NCBI GenBank assembly: GCA_937891015.1
Contig: CALAPY010000083.1
Location: forward strand, 1 to 30,545
From: UBA2108 sp002713215
GTDB taxonomy: Bacteria; Bacteroidota; Bacteroidia; Flavobacteriales_G; Salibacteraceae
Length of the DNA stretch: 30,545 nt
Direction: 5' to 3'
A program made the translations under genes and the position numbers. Under the pieces are notes generated by a model that searched no databases, had not been told where the DNA came from, and saw only the letters and a list, made by a program, of their open reading frames with translations. Shown here piece after piece: positions 16,570-24,615 of the stretch; the first letter of the stretch is position 1; every line of letters starts with the position of its first letter.

Positions 16570-18141
16570 ATGAAAAAGATCGTCACTCTTATTTTTAGAC
16601 TATACTGCATTACAAGGCAACTTAGGCAAGTGTTTTTGTTGCTTTTAGCAATGGTTTTCTTTTTTTCAAATGCTAATAAAGCACAGAATATAACTGCCTT
16701 TAATCAAATGCAATATAAAGCACCAAAAAACCTAAACTACCTGACCTACAGTATTTCTAAAGAAGAATTGAGCCAAATTTCAGAGCAGGTTTTAAAAACA
16801 ATGGAACGCCCGCTTTGGGAAGATTACCAAGCTAGTTTCAGACGTTTTATGTTTACTGATGCTGGCATGGGAACTTCTGAGCTTGGAATTCCTTATAGAA
16901 TGTTACTCAAAGAAAAATTAGGAAGTGCACTAGATTCAACTCGATTCAACACATGGACATTTGTAAGAGGAAAAGTTCGCGAGGTTAAAACAACATTAGG
17001 AAGAAACTCCTATATATCACATCGGGTTTGGTACAATGATCTAAATCCTATTTTATCCGTATCCTACAACAAAAATGGAGTAATAACTCAATATTATTGG
17101 ATTACATACAAAAATAAAATGCCACACAGAGTTATTCGATTTAGTGATAATATGAATCGGGTGTCTCATATTTCTCTGTTCGATTACTCACGTTTGGGGC
17201 TAACTAAGGCCAATTATGGTTTCGATGGCCAAACAGGAAAACTAACAGGATACAGCTTTGATGCACATGGTATAATTTATAGCTTGGGCATAGAAACCGG
17301 ACATTTGCGTACCAGGAACGGTCAACTAGCCAATTATAAAGAGCCTATAAAGGTTCCATGGCCCTATCGCATTGCTTCACACGAAAAATACGGATTAGGA
17401 ACGTTAAGCCCTAAGCCAAATTTTGAAAAGTTTCTTCCAGTGAACGGGAACCACCCTTTACCTCCCGAGCATATAGACCAATATAAATACCCTACACCGG
17501 ATAATGTTGTTTCTCTTGGGCGTGCTGGTATTAGAAGCAGAAATACCCATAGGTCACCTTTCCAAAGCGAACAACGAACGGTGAAATACAGCGAAAATCA
17601 TATGGAAACGCATGACCTTACTTCACCCAATGCAAAATATCTCAATGATCAGCCTCCCTTTGTAAAAATTTATTACAAATATGTATACTCAGACAATTTG
17701 ATTCGTGAGATCTACAAAGTCAATGATGGTAATAAATGGATCATGATGCGGTTCTGGTATAATAAAAAACAACAACCTGTTGTAAGTGTTCTGTATTTTC
17801 CTAATGGAGTAATTCGTGAGGCAAGTTACGCCCAATACCAGAAAGAGAATATCTTGCGAATTCTAGAGTATTATCGGTTTGAATCTGAAAATCCAGGGCC
17901 ATTGCATCATTCTGGTGTTTGGTTGTACGATTACACTGGTTCTGGTAATGTTCGAAATATATATCGATTTACAGGTCGAGACGGCAAGTTAGCCTCTGTT
18001 TGGTTCGACTTACATGGAATTCAATTTGAATATTCTCCTAGCTCACAATCATTTTCCCCCTGGAGAGAAAAATTGGACATTCCTTGGCATTTACGGAAAA
18101 ATAAAAACGGTAAGTACACCTTGCAACCAGGCCACCGCTAG
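16570..18141 (+). CDS. Secreted protein with a tandemly duplicated unknown domain
   Basis: A 523-residue exported protein; the hydrophobic segment (about 20-36, LRQVFLLLLAMVFFFSNANK) ends near AQ, a plausible signal peptidase site. Two copies of one domain are visible: residues about 125-270 and 365-512. Matching anchors are VWYNDLNPILSVSYNKNGVI with FWYNKKQQPVVSVLYFPNGV, FDAHG with FDLHG, and VPWPYR with IPWHLR. Between them is a low-complexity, Pro/His/Asn-rich linker (about 280-360). No known family is recognised and no T9SS domain is present. The ATG begins 1 bp after the upstream stop codon, placing it in the DUF4173 operon. Confidence 0.85.
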   Translation: MKKIVTLIFRLYCITRQLRQVFLLLLAMVFFFSNANKAQNITAFNQMQYKAPKNLNYLTYSISKEELSQISEQVLKTMERPLWEDYQASFRRFMFTDAGMGTSELGIPYRMLLKEKLGSALDSTRFNTWTFVRGKVREVKTTLGRNSYISHRVWYNDLNPILSVSYNKNGVITQYYWITYKNKMPHRVIRFSDNMNRVSHISLFDYSRLGLTKANYGFDGQTGKLTGYSFDAHGIIYSLGIETGHLRTRNGQLANYKEPIKVPWPYRIASHEKYGLGTLSPKPNFEKFLPVNGNHPLPPEHIDQYKYPTPDNVVSLGRAGIRSRNTHRSPFQSEQRTVKYSENHMETHDLTSPNAKYLNDQPPFVKIYYKYVYSDNLIREIYKVNDGNKWIMMRFWYNKKQQPVVSVLYFPNGVIREASYAQYQKENILRILEYYRFESENPGPLHHSGVWLYDYTGSGNVRNIYRFTGRDGKLASVWFDLHGIQFEYSPSSQSFSPWREKLDIPWHLRKNKNGKYTLQPGHR

Positions 18142-18183
18142 CATAATGAACCTTATCCTAAAAATAGTTTTAATTCCATTATC

Positions 18184-18714
18184 ATGAAAAAGCAATTGGT
18201 ACTCATTCATATTTTTCTGATTTTTCCCTATTTCGTTTATTGTGGACCATTTGACAATATGGGCCCCTACGATGGAATCGGGTTTGCAACGCTAATTCTA
18301 AGCTACTTTGGTTTAATTCTCCTGATCATATGCCTTGTGGTCATGGTTATTTATGCTTTGATCCGAAAAACAAGGATTCAGGATTTCCTCATTTACGCTG
18401 TAAAATTCAGTGTGGGCTTCATAGTACTTTTCTACACCCTTCTGCTGAGTTTTCTCTATTGGTCGGCCTACGAAACAGATTCACCAAGGAGGGAAAGTAT
18501 GCAAGCCGTAGAACAGATCTGTATCAAACATGGACTTACGGATTACCGGATCAATGATTCTCATTATTATTTTGACAATTGCGCCCATAGGGGAGAAATT
18601 ATCTTTTTCAGTAACCCATTGGATAGCTCGGTTCAAAACGAATTAAAGAAACTAGGTAACGTTACTTTGGATAGTTTAGAAAACCAGAATGCTGAGAAGT
18701 ATTGGTGTTATTGA
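18184..18714 (+). CDS. Membrane protein with C-terminal soluble domain, unknown
   Basis: A 176-residue protein with an N-terminal hydrophobic segment (possibly a signal peptide, ending near YFVYCG), two further helices (about 32-58 and 75-97) and an approximately 75-residue soluble C-terminus (AVEQICIKHGLTDYRINDSH onward) containing three cysteines. The C-terminus may lie in the periplasm. I do not recognise a family. It follows the duplicated-domain secreted protein by 42 bp and could be the last gene of that operon. It is convergent with the next gene across 17 bp. Confidence 0.75.
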   Translation: MKKQLVLIHIFLIFPYFVYCGPFDNMGPYDGIGFATLILSYFGLILLIICLVVMVIYALIRKTRIQDFLIYAVKFSVGFIVLFYTLLLSFLYWSAYETDSPRRESMQAVEQICIKHGLTDYRINDSHYYFDNCAHRGEIIFFSNPLDSSVQNELKKLGNVTLDSLENQNAEKYWCY

Positions 18715-18731
18715 ATAACATAACTCGATAT

Positions 18732-19394
18732 TCAAAACGCCTTAATCATTTCATTGGCCTTTTCGATCAGCTTGTTGAGTAAAGTAATGATCACCTCAAT
18801 GCTATACCCGCAAGTAAAATAAAGCAGGTAGGTTTGGCCTTTTGGGCCAATAATTTGTCCTTCCGTTGAGGTACCCAGAATATTCAATAGAACAAAACAT
18901 ACCACAAGGGTGGTAGCCATACGCGCGAGAAATCGTGCAACTTTATCCTTTGATGTACTACCCTGAATAATTTTAATGGTATAGAAGAGAATGGTTCCTG
19001 AGAAACCAATGATATACAACAGGCTTTCTTCATTCCAGATGGTCTCAGAATCACGATGATCCCATATAAGCCGAGCTATATAGCTGCCAATAACCAGGTA
19101 AGAAATACCTGAAAGAAGGTTTGGAAACAACACCTTTCTTTTATAGCTTGATTCAAGGAGAATGGTTTTCTTTTGTATTTCAAGCAATTCCTTGTGGCTC
19201 TTTCCTTCCAATGAAGCTAACAGCGCAAAACACTGATCCAGAATATCATTAAACTGAAAGTTCTTTAAGCCAAAGAGTCGAAGTACACCAAATATAAAAC
19301 GCCTAAAGGCGCTTTGCTTTTGAATTTTATTTGCAATGGCTTCCAAATCCTGCTGGATTCGCTCTTCCAGGCTTGGGGTTTTATTTTCTTCCAT
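18732..19394 (-). CDS. Unknown membrane protein with cytoplasmic helical N-terminus
   Basis: A 220-residue protein. The first 90 residues are helical and charged (EERIQQDLEAIANKIQKQSA, ILDQCFALLASLEGKSHKEL), followed by four hydrophobic helices (about 91-108, 127-143, 158-176 and 188-208). The frame extends two codons upstream only to a TTG; the ATG at 19394 is preferred. The gene lies 12 bp downstream of the ChbG-like gene and is probably co-transcribed with it from the promoter at 20581-20610. No family is recognised. Confidence 0.75.
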   Translation of the reverse strand: MEENKTPSLEERIQQDLEAIANKIQKQSAFRRFIFGVLRLFGLKNFQFNDILDQCFALLASLEGKSHKELLEIQKKTILLESSYKRKVLFPNLLSGISYLVIGSYIARLIWDHRDSETIWNEESLLYIIGFSGTILFYTIKIIQGSTSKDKVARFLARMATTLVVCFVLLNILGTSTEGQIIGPKGQTYLLYFTCGYSIEVIITLLNKLIEKANEMIKAF

Positions 19395-19406
19395 AATCAA
19401 TACCTA

Positions 19407-20522
19407 TTACGAGTAAGTCACAATTCCACAGTTGGACCAGGAAGTCAAATTGTCAAATACTTCCTTGTTCTTTCTCCTGGATTTAATTCGTTCCAATGCC
19501 TTAAACTCAACCTCACGATTGTCGAAGTACTTTCTGGTTACCCCCGGATAAGTTTGTTCCAGGCTTTGCTGGCTTGGCATAGGACCATCACCCAAATGAA
19601 ATACCATTTCTACTTTTACAGGTCCGGCAGGATCATTGGCCACTTTATCATAGCCATTAAAAGCATGCTTCCTGAAATTCGTAAACTTGATCACCTGCCC
19701 AGGAATGTTCTTGGCTTTGGGGTTTTTATTCGCTGCACTCCCCAGGGAAGAATAAAACCGAATATCTATGTAAGAAGGCGATTTCATTCGAATGGTTTTG
19801 GTACCGGTGTACTGGTTGTTCTGGAAAGCATCGAACATCTGTCGCATTTTTTGTCTAAGAGCCTTGGAATCCTTTTTCATTTGAGCCGCTACTACCAACT
19901 TATAATACAACCAACCCTTCCAGTTAGGAACCACCTTTGGAGGTCGGTAAGCCAGGTCATGGCCCGAGCGGTTTACCGCTGCAATGTGTCGTTCAAAAAG
20001 ATCCTCCGAAATGGTCAGGATATTCTGATGATTGGAAATGCACGTTACCTTTAATTTTGCTTCCCTACCGGCATTTACCTCATTGGTTGTGTCCACCAAT
20101 TGTTTTATTTGAGCATCGAATTCCCCATCAAGAGCAGCTAAATAATCCGGATGTCCGGGAGTACCGGATAATTTCAGGTACTGAACATTAAAATACTTTA
20201 CTCCCTTAAAAATATACTTCCCGTGATTATCTGCCTTGACAAATTCTCCCCAGGTTTCCGCAATAGATTTACCCGGAGCCTGGTATAAGGGTGAACCGGA
20301 AACCAGGCTAAGATGAATCCCCAGGTCCAATTGCTTTCCGCCAGGAACGGCATCGTACAATGCATTTAAACTATCCTTCAGTTTACTGCGGTCGAAATTG
20401 GAAAATACATGAACCGAATTAATATTACCTTCCCTAACATGATGAATAATACCCTTATTGACAAAGTCAATTGGACCATAATCGTCTGCAGTTAAAATAA
20501 ATCTTACATTGTTTTGAGCCAT
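19407..20522 (-). CDS. ChbG/HpnK (YdjC)-like carbohydrate deacetylase
   Basis: A 371-residue protein of the YdjC-type deacetylase fold. Metal-site landmarks are D13/D14 in TADDYG, H70 in LGIHLSL and H165 in CISNHQN; E134 in DGEFDAQI corresponds to the family's acidic strand. The canonical DSHxH is altered to SNHQN and the protein is longer than typical 250-300-residue members, so it may act on an unusual substrate or be inactive. Family members remove acetyl groups from chitobiose or from hopanoid-linked sugars. The frame extends upstream to 20633, but a perfect promoter lies inside that extension, so the ATG at 20522 was chosen. Confidence 0.87.
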   Translation of the reverse strand: MAQNNVRFILTADDYGPIDFVNKGIIHHVREGNINSVHVFSNFDRSKLKDSLNALYDAVPGGKQLDLGIHLSLVSGSPLYQAPGKSIAETWGEFVKADNHGKYIFKGVKYFNVQYLKLSGTPGHPDYLAALDGEFDAQIKQLVDTTNEVNAGREAKLKVTCISNHQNILTISEDLFERHIAAVNRSGHDLAYRPPKVVPNWKGWLYYKLVVAAQMKKDSKALRQKMRQMFDAFQNNQYTGTKTIRMKSPSYIDIRFYSSLGSAANKNPKAKNIPGQVIKFTNFRKHAFNGYDKVANDPAGPVKVEMVFHLGDGPMPSQQSLEQTYPGVTRKYFDNREVEFKALERIKSRRKNKEVFDNLTSWSNCGIVTYS

Positions 20523-20580
20523 GGGTACTTGTATTTGATGATTTATAGAATAATGATTTTTATAATTTAGGTGACCTGAC

Positions 20581-20610
20581 CAAAGATAATGGATCACCAC
20601 TCGTAGGCAA
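20581..20610 (-). promoter_or_regulatory. Consensus Bacteroidota promoter for the ChbG-like gene
   Basis: On the minus strand TTG (20608-20610), a 19-bp spacer and TATCTTTG (20581-20588) match the consensus TTG-N19-TAnnTTTG at every defined base. It lies about 58 bp before the ATG at 20522. It also shows that the longer reading frame from 20633 cannot be translated in full from this transcript. Confidence 0.85.
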
Positions 20611-20752
20611 TAAGGGGAAACCCTCATTCTCACAATTCCATTCCGCCATAGGCAAATAATTCAGAAAATATTTTGCTAACTTGTCCCTTTTCGGTTTCCT
20701 CGTTCGTTGGTATAACAAATGAGACAATTATTAATAACTAAAACAAGAAATT

Positions 20753-21094
20753 ATGAGTCGATTTATGTATTTATTTAGAGGAAGTGATGCCATGGCAGAA
20801 ATGTCGCCTGAAGAAATGGAAGTACACATGGGAAAATGGAAAACCTGGATGGGTGGACTTGCACAAGAAGGTGTATTGGTAGACGGTTTACCACTAAATA
20901 AAGATGGTAAGCAAGTTTCTAATGGAGCACAAACGGTAATTGATGGCCCTTTTGCAGAAGGTAAAGAAATGGTTGGCGGATATTTGATCGTGAATGCGGA
21001 CAACGAAAACGCCGCCGTAGAAATTGCCAAAGGGTGTCCCATCTTTGAAGGTCCTAATGGCAATGTAGAGGTAAGGGAAATAATGAGCATGTAA
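20753..21094 (+). CDS. YCII/DGPF-domain protein (ECF42 partner)
   Basis: A 113-residue ferredoxin-like-fold protein of the YCII-related/DGPF family. The signature is IDGPFAEGKEMVGGYLIVNA, with the C-terminal CPIFEGPNGNVEVREIM. The N-terminus MSRFMYLFRGS is typical. DGPF proteins are the conserved neighbours of ECF42 sigma factors, and one follows here at 21153, so the function is tied to that system; the biochemical role is unknown. A hairpin terminator follows the stop codon by 23 bp, so the gene can be transcribed separately from the sigma gene. Confidence 0.93.
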   Translation: MSRFMYLFRGSDAMAEMSPEEMEVHMGKWKTWMGGLAQEGVLVDGLPLNKDGKQVSNGAQTVIDGPFAEGKEMVGGYLIVNADNENAAVEIAKGCPIFEGPNGNVEVREIMSM

Positions 21095-21118
21095 TTTTAT
21101 TAATCCTGTATAAATTTG
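21089..21118 (+). promoter_or_regulatory. Likely promoter of the ECF42 sigma gene
   Basis: TAAATTTG (21111-21118) matches the -7 consensus TAnnTTTG exactly. Nineteen bases upstream is ATG (21089-21091), one mismatch from TTG. Its last base is the first base of the terminator stem, so transcription would start inside the 5' arm of that hairpin. Confidence 0.6.
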
Positions 21119-21152
21119 GCTCATCCCGGCCTAACCGGGATGAGCCTTTTTT
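21118..21152 (+). terminator. Strong hairpin terminator abutting a start codon
   Basis: GGCTCATCCCGG (21118-21129) and CCGGGATGAGCC (21135-21146) form a perfect 12-bp stem with a CCTAA loop, followed by T6 (21147-21152). The next base is the A of the sigma factor ATG. It should stop transcripts coming from the YCII gene, and also sits within the 5' leader of the sigma mRNA. Confidence 0.9.
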
Positions 21153-22391
21153 ATGTCTAATAACACTTCTGTTTCTAATTCTATCGATCATATTTTTAGG
21201 TCTGAATACTCCAAACTGGTTTCAATTCTGGTTGGAAAATTTGGGGCCAATTGCATTGATGTAATTGAAGATGCTATACAAGAGGCGCTTTATAAGGCTA
21301 TGAGAATGTGGTCTTACCAGGAATCTCCGAAAGATCCTGGAAAATGGCTCTATCGCGTTGCCCACAACCAGGTAATCGACACATTGCGAAGAAGCAATAA
21401 ATCAGTAGAATACAATCCGGAATTGGAAAAAGGAGAGGAATCACCACATTCGATGAATGAACACTCCATAGATGACGATCAGTTGATGATGATTTTTGCC
21501 TGCTGCCATCCAAGTATGAAAGAGTCTGAACAAATTATGCTTAGCCTAAAACTACTCTGCGGATTTAGCAATAAGGAAATTGCCCGGGCGTTCATGAAAA
21601 ACACAGAGGCTGTTAAAAAAGCCATTACACGAGCCAAGCAAAAGTTTAAGGAGGAAGTCGGAGAATTGCAGTTGCCCAACGAGGGCCAATTAATGGGTCG
21701 AGTTAGAGCGGTAATCAAGGTTATTTATTTAATCTTTAACAATGGCTATACGGCCGTTGAGGGTGAATCATTGCTTAAAAAAGATGTATGCGAAGACGCT
21801 ATTCGCCTAGCATTAATCATACACCAAAAAGAAGGGTATAGTGCTCCCGAGTTAAAGGCACTTCTTTCGCTTATGCTATTCAATTTCTCCCGGTTTGATG
21901 CCCGGGTAAGCGATGAACTTGAATTACTTACTCTGGATAAGCAAGATAGGTCAAAATGGGATAAGGAATTGATGAATCGGGCGCACATTTTCTTTGGCCA
22001 ATCTGCTTCTGGCCAATCATTTTCCAGGTACCATTTCGAATCGGCCATTGCCCGTGAGCATGCATTGGCACAATCGTTTGAAAATACCAATTGGAAACAA
22101 ATCCTGGATTTGTACAACCTTATGAATCGCTATTACCCCTCTCCTACTGTGAGTTTAAATCGTATAGTAGCTATTGATCAGGCTGAAGGTGCTAAATCAG
22201 CGCTCAAACAGTTAAATAATCTCAATGGAAAAAACTACACGAATAATCATCTCTATTATGCAATTAAAGGTGACCTGGAAATTAAACTTAACAACAAGGG
22301 TGCAAAGGACAGTTTACTAAAAGCAATTGACTTAACAGATAACCTAAAGGAAAGGGGATTTCTAAAATCGAAATTAGCTTGTTTGCATTAA
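21153..22391 (+). CDS. ECF42-type sigma factor with C-terminal TPR extension
   Basis: A 412-residue ECF sigma factor, much longer than usual. Region 2 is about residues 12-80 (CIDVIEDAIQEALYKAMRMW, WLYRVAHNQVIDTLRRSNK). Region 4 is about 108-165 (LSLKLLCGFSNKEIARAFMK). After that comes the DUF6596-type segment (RVRAVIKVIYLIFNNGYTAV) and a helical TPR-like tail (about 300-412). This layout, with a DGPF protein gene next door, is typical of ECF42, in which the C-terminal extension replaces an anti-sigma factor. An in-frame TGA just upstream forces the start to the ATG at 21153, directly after the terminator T-run. There is no SD sequence. Targets probably include the DGPF gene. Confidence 0.93.
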   Translation: MSNNTSVSNSIDHIFRSEYSKLVSILVGKFGANCIDVIEDAIQEALYKAMRMWSYQESPKDPGKWLYRVAHNQVIDTLRRSNKSVEYNPELEKGEESPHSMNEHSIDDDQLMMIFACCHPSMKESEQIMLSLKLLCGFSNKEIARAFMKNTEAVKKAITRAKQKFKEEVGELQLPNEGQLMGRVRAVIKVIYLIFNNGYTAVEGESLLKKDVCEDAIRLALIIHQKEGYSAPELKALLSLMLFNFSRFDARVSDELELLTLDKQDRSKWDKELMNRAHIFFGQSASGQSFSRYHFESAIAREHALAQSFENTNWKQILDLYNLMNRYYPSPTVSLNRIVAIDQAEGAKSALKQLNNLNGKNYTNNHLYYAIKGDLEIKLNNKGAKDSLLKAIDLTDNLKERGFLKSKLACLH

Positions 22392-22461
22392 CTTGATAAT
22401 GAAACCATTATTCCTACAACCTTTTTTCAATTTGTATATTCGAAGCTCTAATTTCAGATTT

Positions 22462-23931
22462 ATGCAAAGGTTTCTTCAGCTAATGGTTATATGCTCACTG
22501 TTGTCGGGTAACTTATTTGCCCAATTTGAAAGAATGGACTCTGCTTCACTTGATACCATTGAACAATTTATTCGTGACCAAAAAGCAGCAGAAAAAATTG
22601 TTGGCCTTTCGGTTGGAATTATACGAAACGGCGAAGTTGTATTACTTAAGGGATATGGGTACAGAGATTCCATTAATCAATTAAAAGCTGATGAATACAC
22701 GCTATACCGACTTGCTTCTATATCCAAAACCATTACAGGTCTTATGGCTATGAGGCTGGTCGAAAAAGGTAAGTTAGATCTAAATAAAGATATAAGAGAT
22801 TATGTACCGGAATATCCTGCAAAACCGGAAGGAACGATTACATCTGAAGATCTATTATCGAATGAAAGCGGTGTAATTCACTATTCAGGAATGGGCAGCG
22901 GTCAGTATTGCCAGGATAATTATGATAGAACAGCAAGAGACAACTACATTGCTGGTCATAAGAATTCTTACGACCCAATAGCTGCTATGGACATCTTCAA
23001 GAATCAAAAGATCTGCTTTAAACCCGGCGAACACTACCAATACACTACCTGGGGCTTTTGCCTTATGGGGGCCGTACTCCAACGTGCAGCTGGGAAAGCT
23101 TACGAAAAGGTAATGGCCGATGAAGTAAAATGTGCGCTTGATCTTCCATACTTACAAATAGAATATCAGGATAAACGGCCTTACACGAATGAAACGAAAG
23201 GGTATGAAATTGATGGAAGTGGAAATGTAATTCCCGCGTCAACCACAAGTACCGACTTTAAAGATGTATCGTACAAAACGCCGGGTGGAGGAATGATCTC
23301 ATCAGTTATTGATCTTACTTTATTAATGAAGGGAATTGTAAACCGAGAGTTTATAACTGATTCAACGGTAAAGCTTTTTGGTACTCGTCATGTGCCCAGG
23401 GACGGAAAGAAATCCTATTATGGTTATGGAACCAGCACCAATGCAAGAAACGGAGATACGTTGTATTGGCACAGTGGTTCACAAGCTAAAACTGCTACTA
23501 TAATTTATTATTCACCCGAAAATAAAAACGGTGTAACAATTATGGCAAACACATACAAGGCCGGCCTTTTTCCTTTAGCTCGTTTGATCTATGATTATCT
23601 GCCGAATGTAAAAATAGAAGGAAGTGTATATCAACCTCTCCCTGCTATTCCTGAATGGTGCACCAGCTCTGTATCTGAATACGGCAATAGCAGTCAAATA
23701 CGTATTTACCCGAACCCTGCCAACAATGAATTGAACCTGGAATACAACCCCAAAATGGGGGCCAAAAAGCTTTTGGTCTTTGATGCTCAGGGAAGAAAGA
23801 TTGAGCAGTTTGCCTTAAATGGTAGTGGAAAGGATTACATTCTAACTGACATTCCGAACGGCATCTATTATATTCAAATTCAGGGAACCGACAATTATAG
23901 CTCCATGCAAAAACTGGTCATCCAGCATTAG
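22462..23931 (+). CDS. T9SS-exported serine hydrolase (beta-lactamase family)
   Basis: A 489-residue class C beta-lactamase-like (PF00144) hydrolase. The nucleophile motif SxxK is S86-I-S-K89, and the third motif is H337-S-G. The YxN motif is probably replaced by Y-T-T in HYQYTTWGF. The signal peptide MQRFLQLMVICSLLSGNLFA fits an ATG at 22462; an ATG at 22399 would add 21 residues before it. The last 80 or so residues (IYPNPANNELNLEY ... PNGIYYIQIQGT) are a T9SS type A sorting domain, so the enzyme acts outside the cell. Members are esterases, peptidases or transpeptidase-like; real beta-lactamase activity is unlikely. It follows the sigma gene by 70 bp. Confidence 0.93.
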   Translation: MQRFLQLMVICSLLSGNLFAQFERMDSASLDTIEQFIRDQKAAEKIVGLSVGIIRNGEVVLLKGYGYRDSINQLKADEYTLYRLASISKTITGLMAMRLVEKGKLDLNKDIRDYVPEYPAKPEGTITSEDLLSNESGVIHYSGMGSGQYCQDNYDRTARDNYIAGHKNSYDPIAAMDIFKNQKICFKPGEHYQYTTWGFCLMGAVLQRAAGKAYEKVMADEVKCALDLPYLQIEYQDKRPYTNETKGYEIDGSGNVIPASTTSTDFKDVSYKTPGGGMISSVIDLTLLMKGIVNREFITDSTVKLFGTRHVPRDGKKSYYGYGTSTNARNGDTLYWHSGSQAKTATIIYYSPENKNGVTIMANTYKAGLFPLARLIYDYLPNVKIEGSVYQPLPAIPEWCTSSVSEYGNSSQIRIYPNPANNELNLEYNPKMGAKKLLVFDAQGRKIEQFALNGSGKDYILTDIPNGIYYIQIQGTDNYSSMQKLVIQH

Positions 23932-23946
23932 GGTTTATTGGATATT

Positions 23947-23994
23947 GGATTTTTGATGTTAGGTATTTGATCCAAGATCAAACATCCAAAATCC
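23947..23994. repeat. Long hairpin, REP-like repeat between convergent genes
   Basis: GGATTTTTGATG (23947-23958) pairs with CATCCAAAATCC (23983-23994) with one mismatch. An inner TTTGAT (23966-23971) pairs with ATCAAA (23977-23982) around a CCAAG loop. The text 'ggatattggatttttgatgtt' resembles short palindromic repeats scattered between genes in Bacteroidota. It probably serves as a two-way transcription stop here. Its right arm encodes the last codons of the DinB-like gene. Confidence 0.55.
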
Positions 23995-24559
23995 TTTTAT
24001 CCACTTGCAAGGCCAAGCCCCTCACTTTTTCTGCCTGGGCCATATGCCGCATATTGTGATTAATCACAAACCGCAAGGTATCCCCCAACCTAAATTTAAG
24101 AATTGGCAAAGTAATATCGGTTCTGATCTTGGTAAGGTTAACTCCCTTTGCCTTTTCCAGTAATTGAATCATCATTTTCTGCTGTTTAATAAATCGATCA
24201 ATGGTAGTTACCGAAAGATTGGAGTGAACCGGATTTTTATCCTTAAAAGTATTCATGGTGTTGAGTTTCTTACCTTCCTTGGGTAGCATAGAAAGCGCCG
24301 TTCGGTTTCCAAACCAGGTACTCTTAAAATATTCCACCGCTTCGTGTTTTGAACCCACTATTCTTTTCTCCAACTCTCCCAGGTAGAAATCACCATACAA
24401 ATTCAAGTGTTCCAGGCACTCCAGCACGCTCCATGAATCTGCCAGTTCCCTATAATTCAACTCCTTCTCCGACATCTGTTTATAACCATCTGCGGTTTCT
24501 ATAAACCCTCGGGTTTGGGAAATCATTTCATCCAACAGGTCAAGTGCTCTAAACTTCAT
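23978..24559 (-). CDS. DinB-like (YfiT/DinB fold) protein
   Basis: A 193-residue four-helix-bundle protein of the DinB/YfiT superfamily. The metal-binding histidine triad of the fold appears as H51 (WSVLECLEHLN) plus H168 and H172 (NHNMRHMAQ). Family members include thiol-dependent S-transferases and many proteins of unknown role. The C-terminal residues RILDV and the stop codon are supplied by the arm of a palindromic repeat (23983-23994), so the original end may have been displaced. It lies 56 bp downstream of the Crp/Fnr gene on the same strand and is probably part of its operon. Confidence 0.88.
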   Translation of the reverse strand: MKFRALDLLDEMISQTRGFIETADGYKQMSEKELNYRELADSWSVLECLEHLNLYGDFYLGELEKRIVGSKHEAVEYFKSTWFGNRTALSMLPKEGKKLNTMNTFKDKNPVHSNLSVTTIDRFIKQQKMMIQLLEKAKGVNLTKIRTDITLPILKFRLGDTLRFVINHNMRHMAQAEKVRGLALQVDKRILDV

Positions 24560-24615
24560 ATCAAATTATTTGAAACAAATGTCCGTCGATAAAAACCAAA
24601 AATCCTTGATTGAAA

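Noticed and set aside
19314..20054. A 246-codon plus-strand open frame
   Set aside because: It lies antisense to the ChbG-like gene and the start of its neighbour, has no recognisable motif, and its residue make-up is that of a shadow frame.
20523..20633. Upstream extension of the ChbG-like protein to 20633
   Set aside because: A consensus promoter (20581-20610) lies inside it, and the extra residues show no signal peptide or family similarity.
21118..21152. A riboswitch or RNA thermometer ahead of the sigma gene
   Set aside because: Only one simple stem with a T-run is visible, with no conserved aptamer-like structure; an ordinary terminator overlapping a promoter explains it better.
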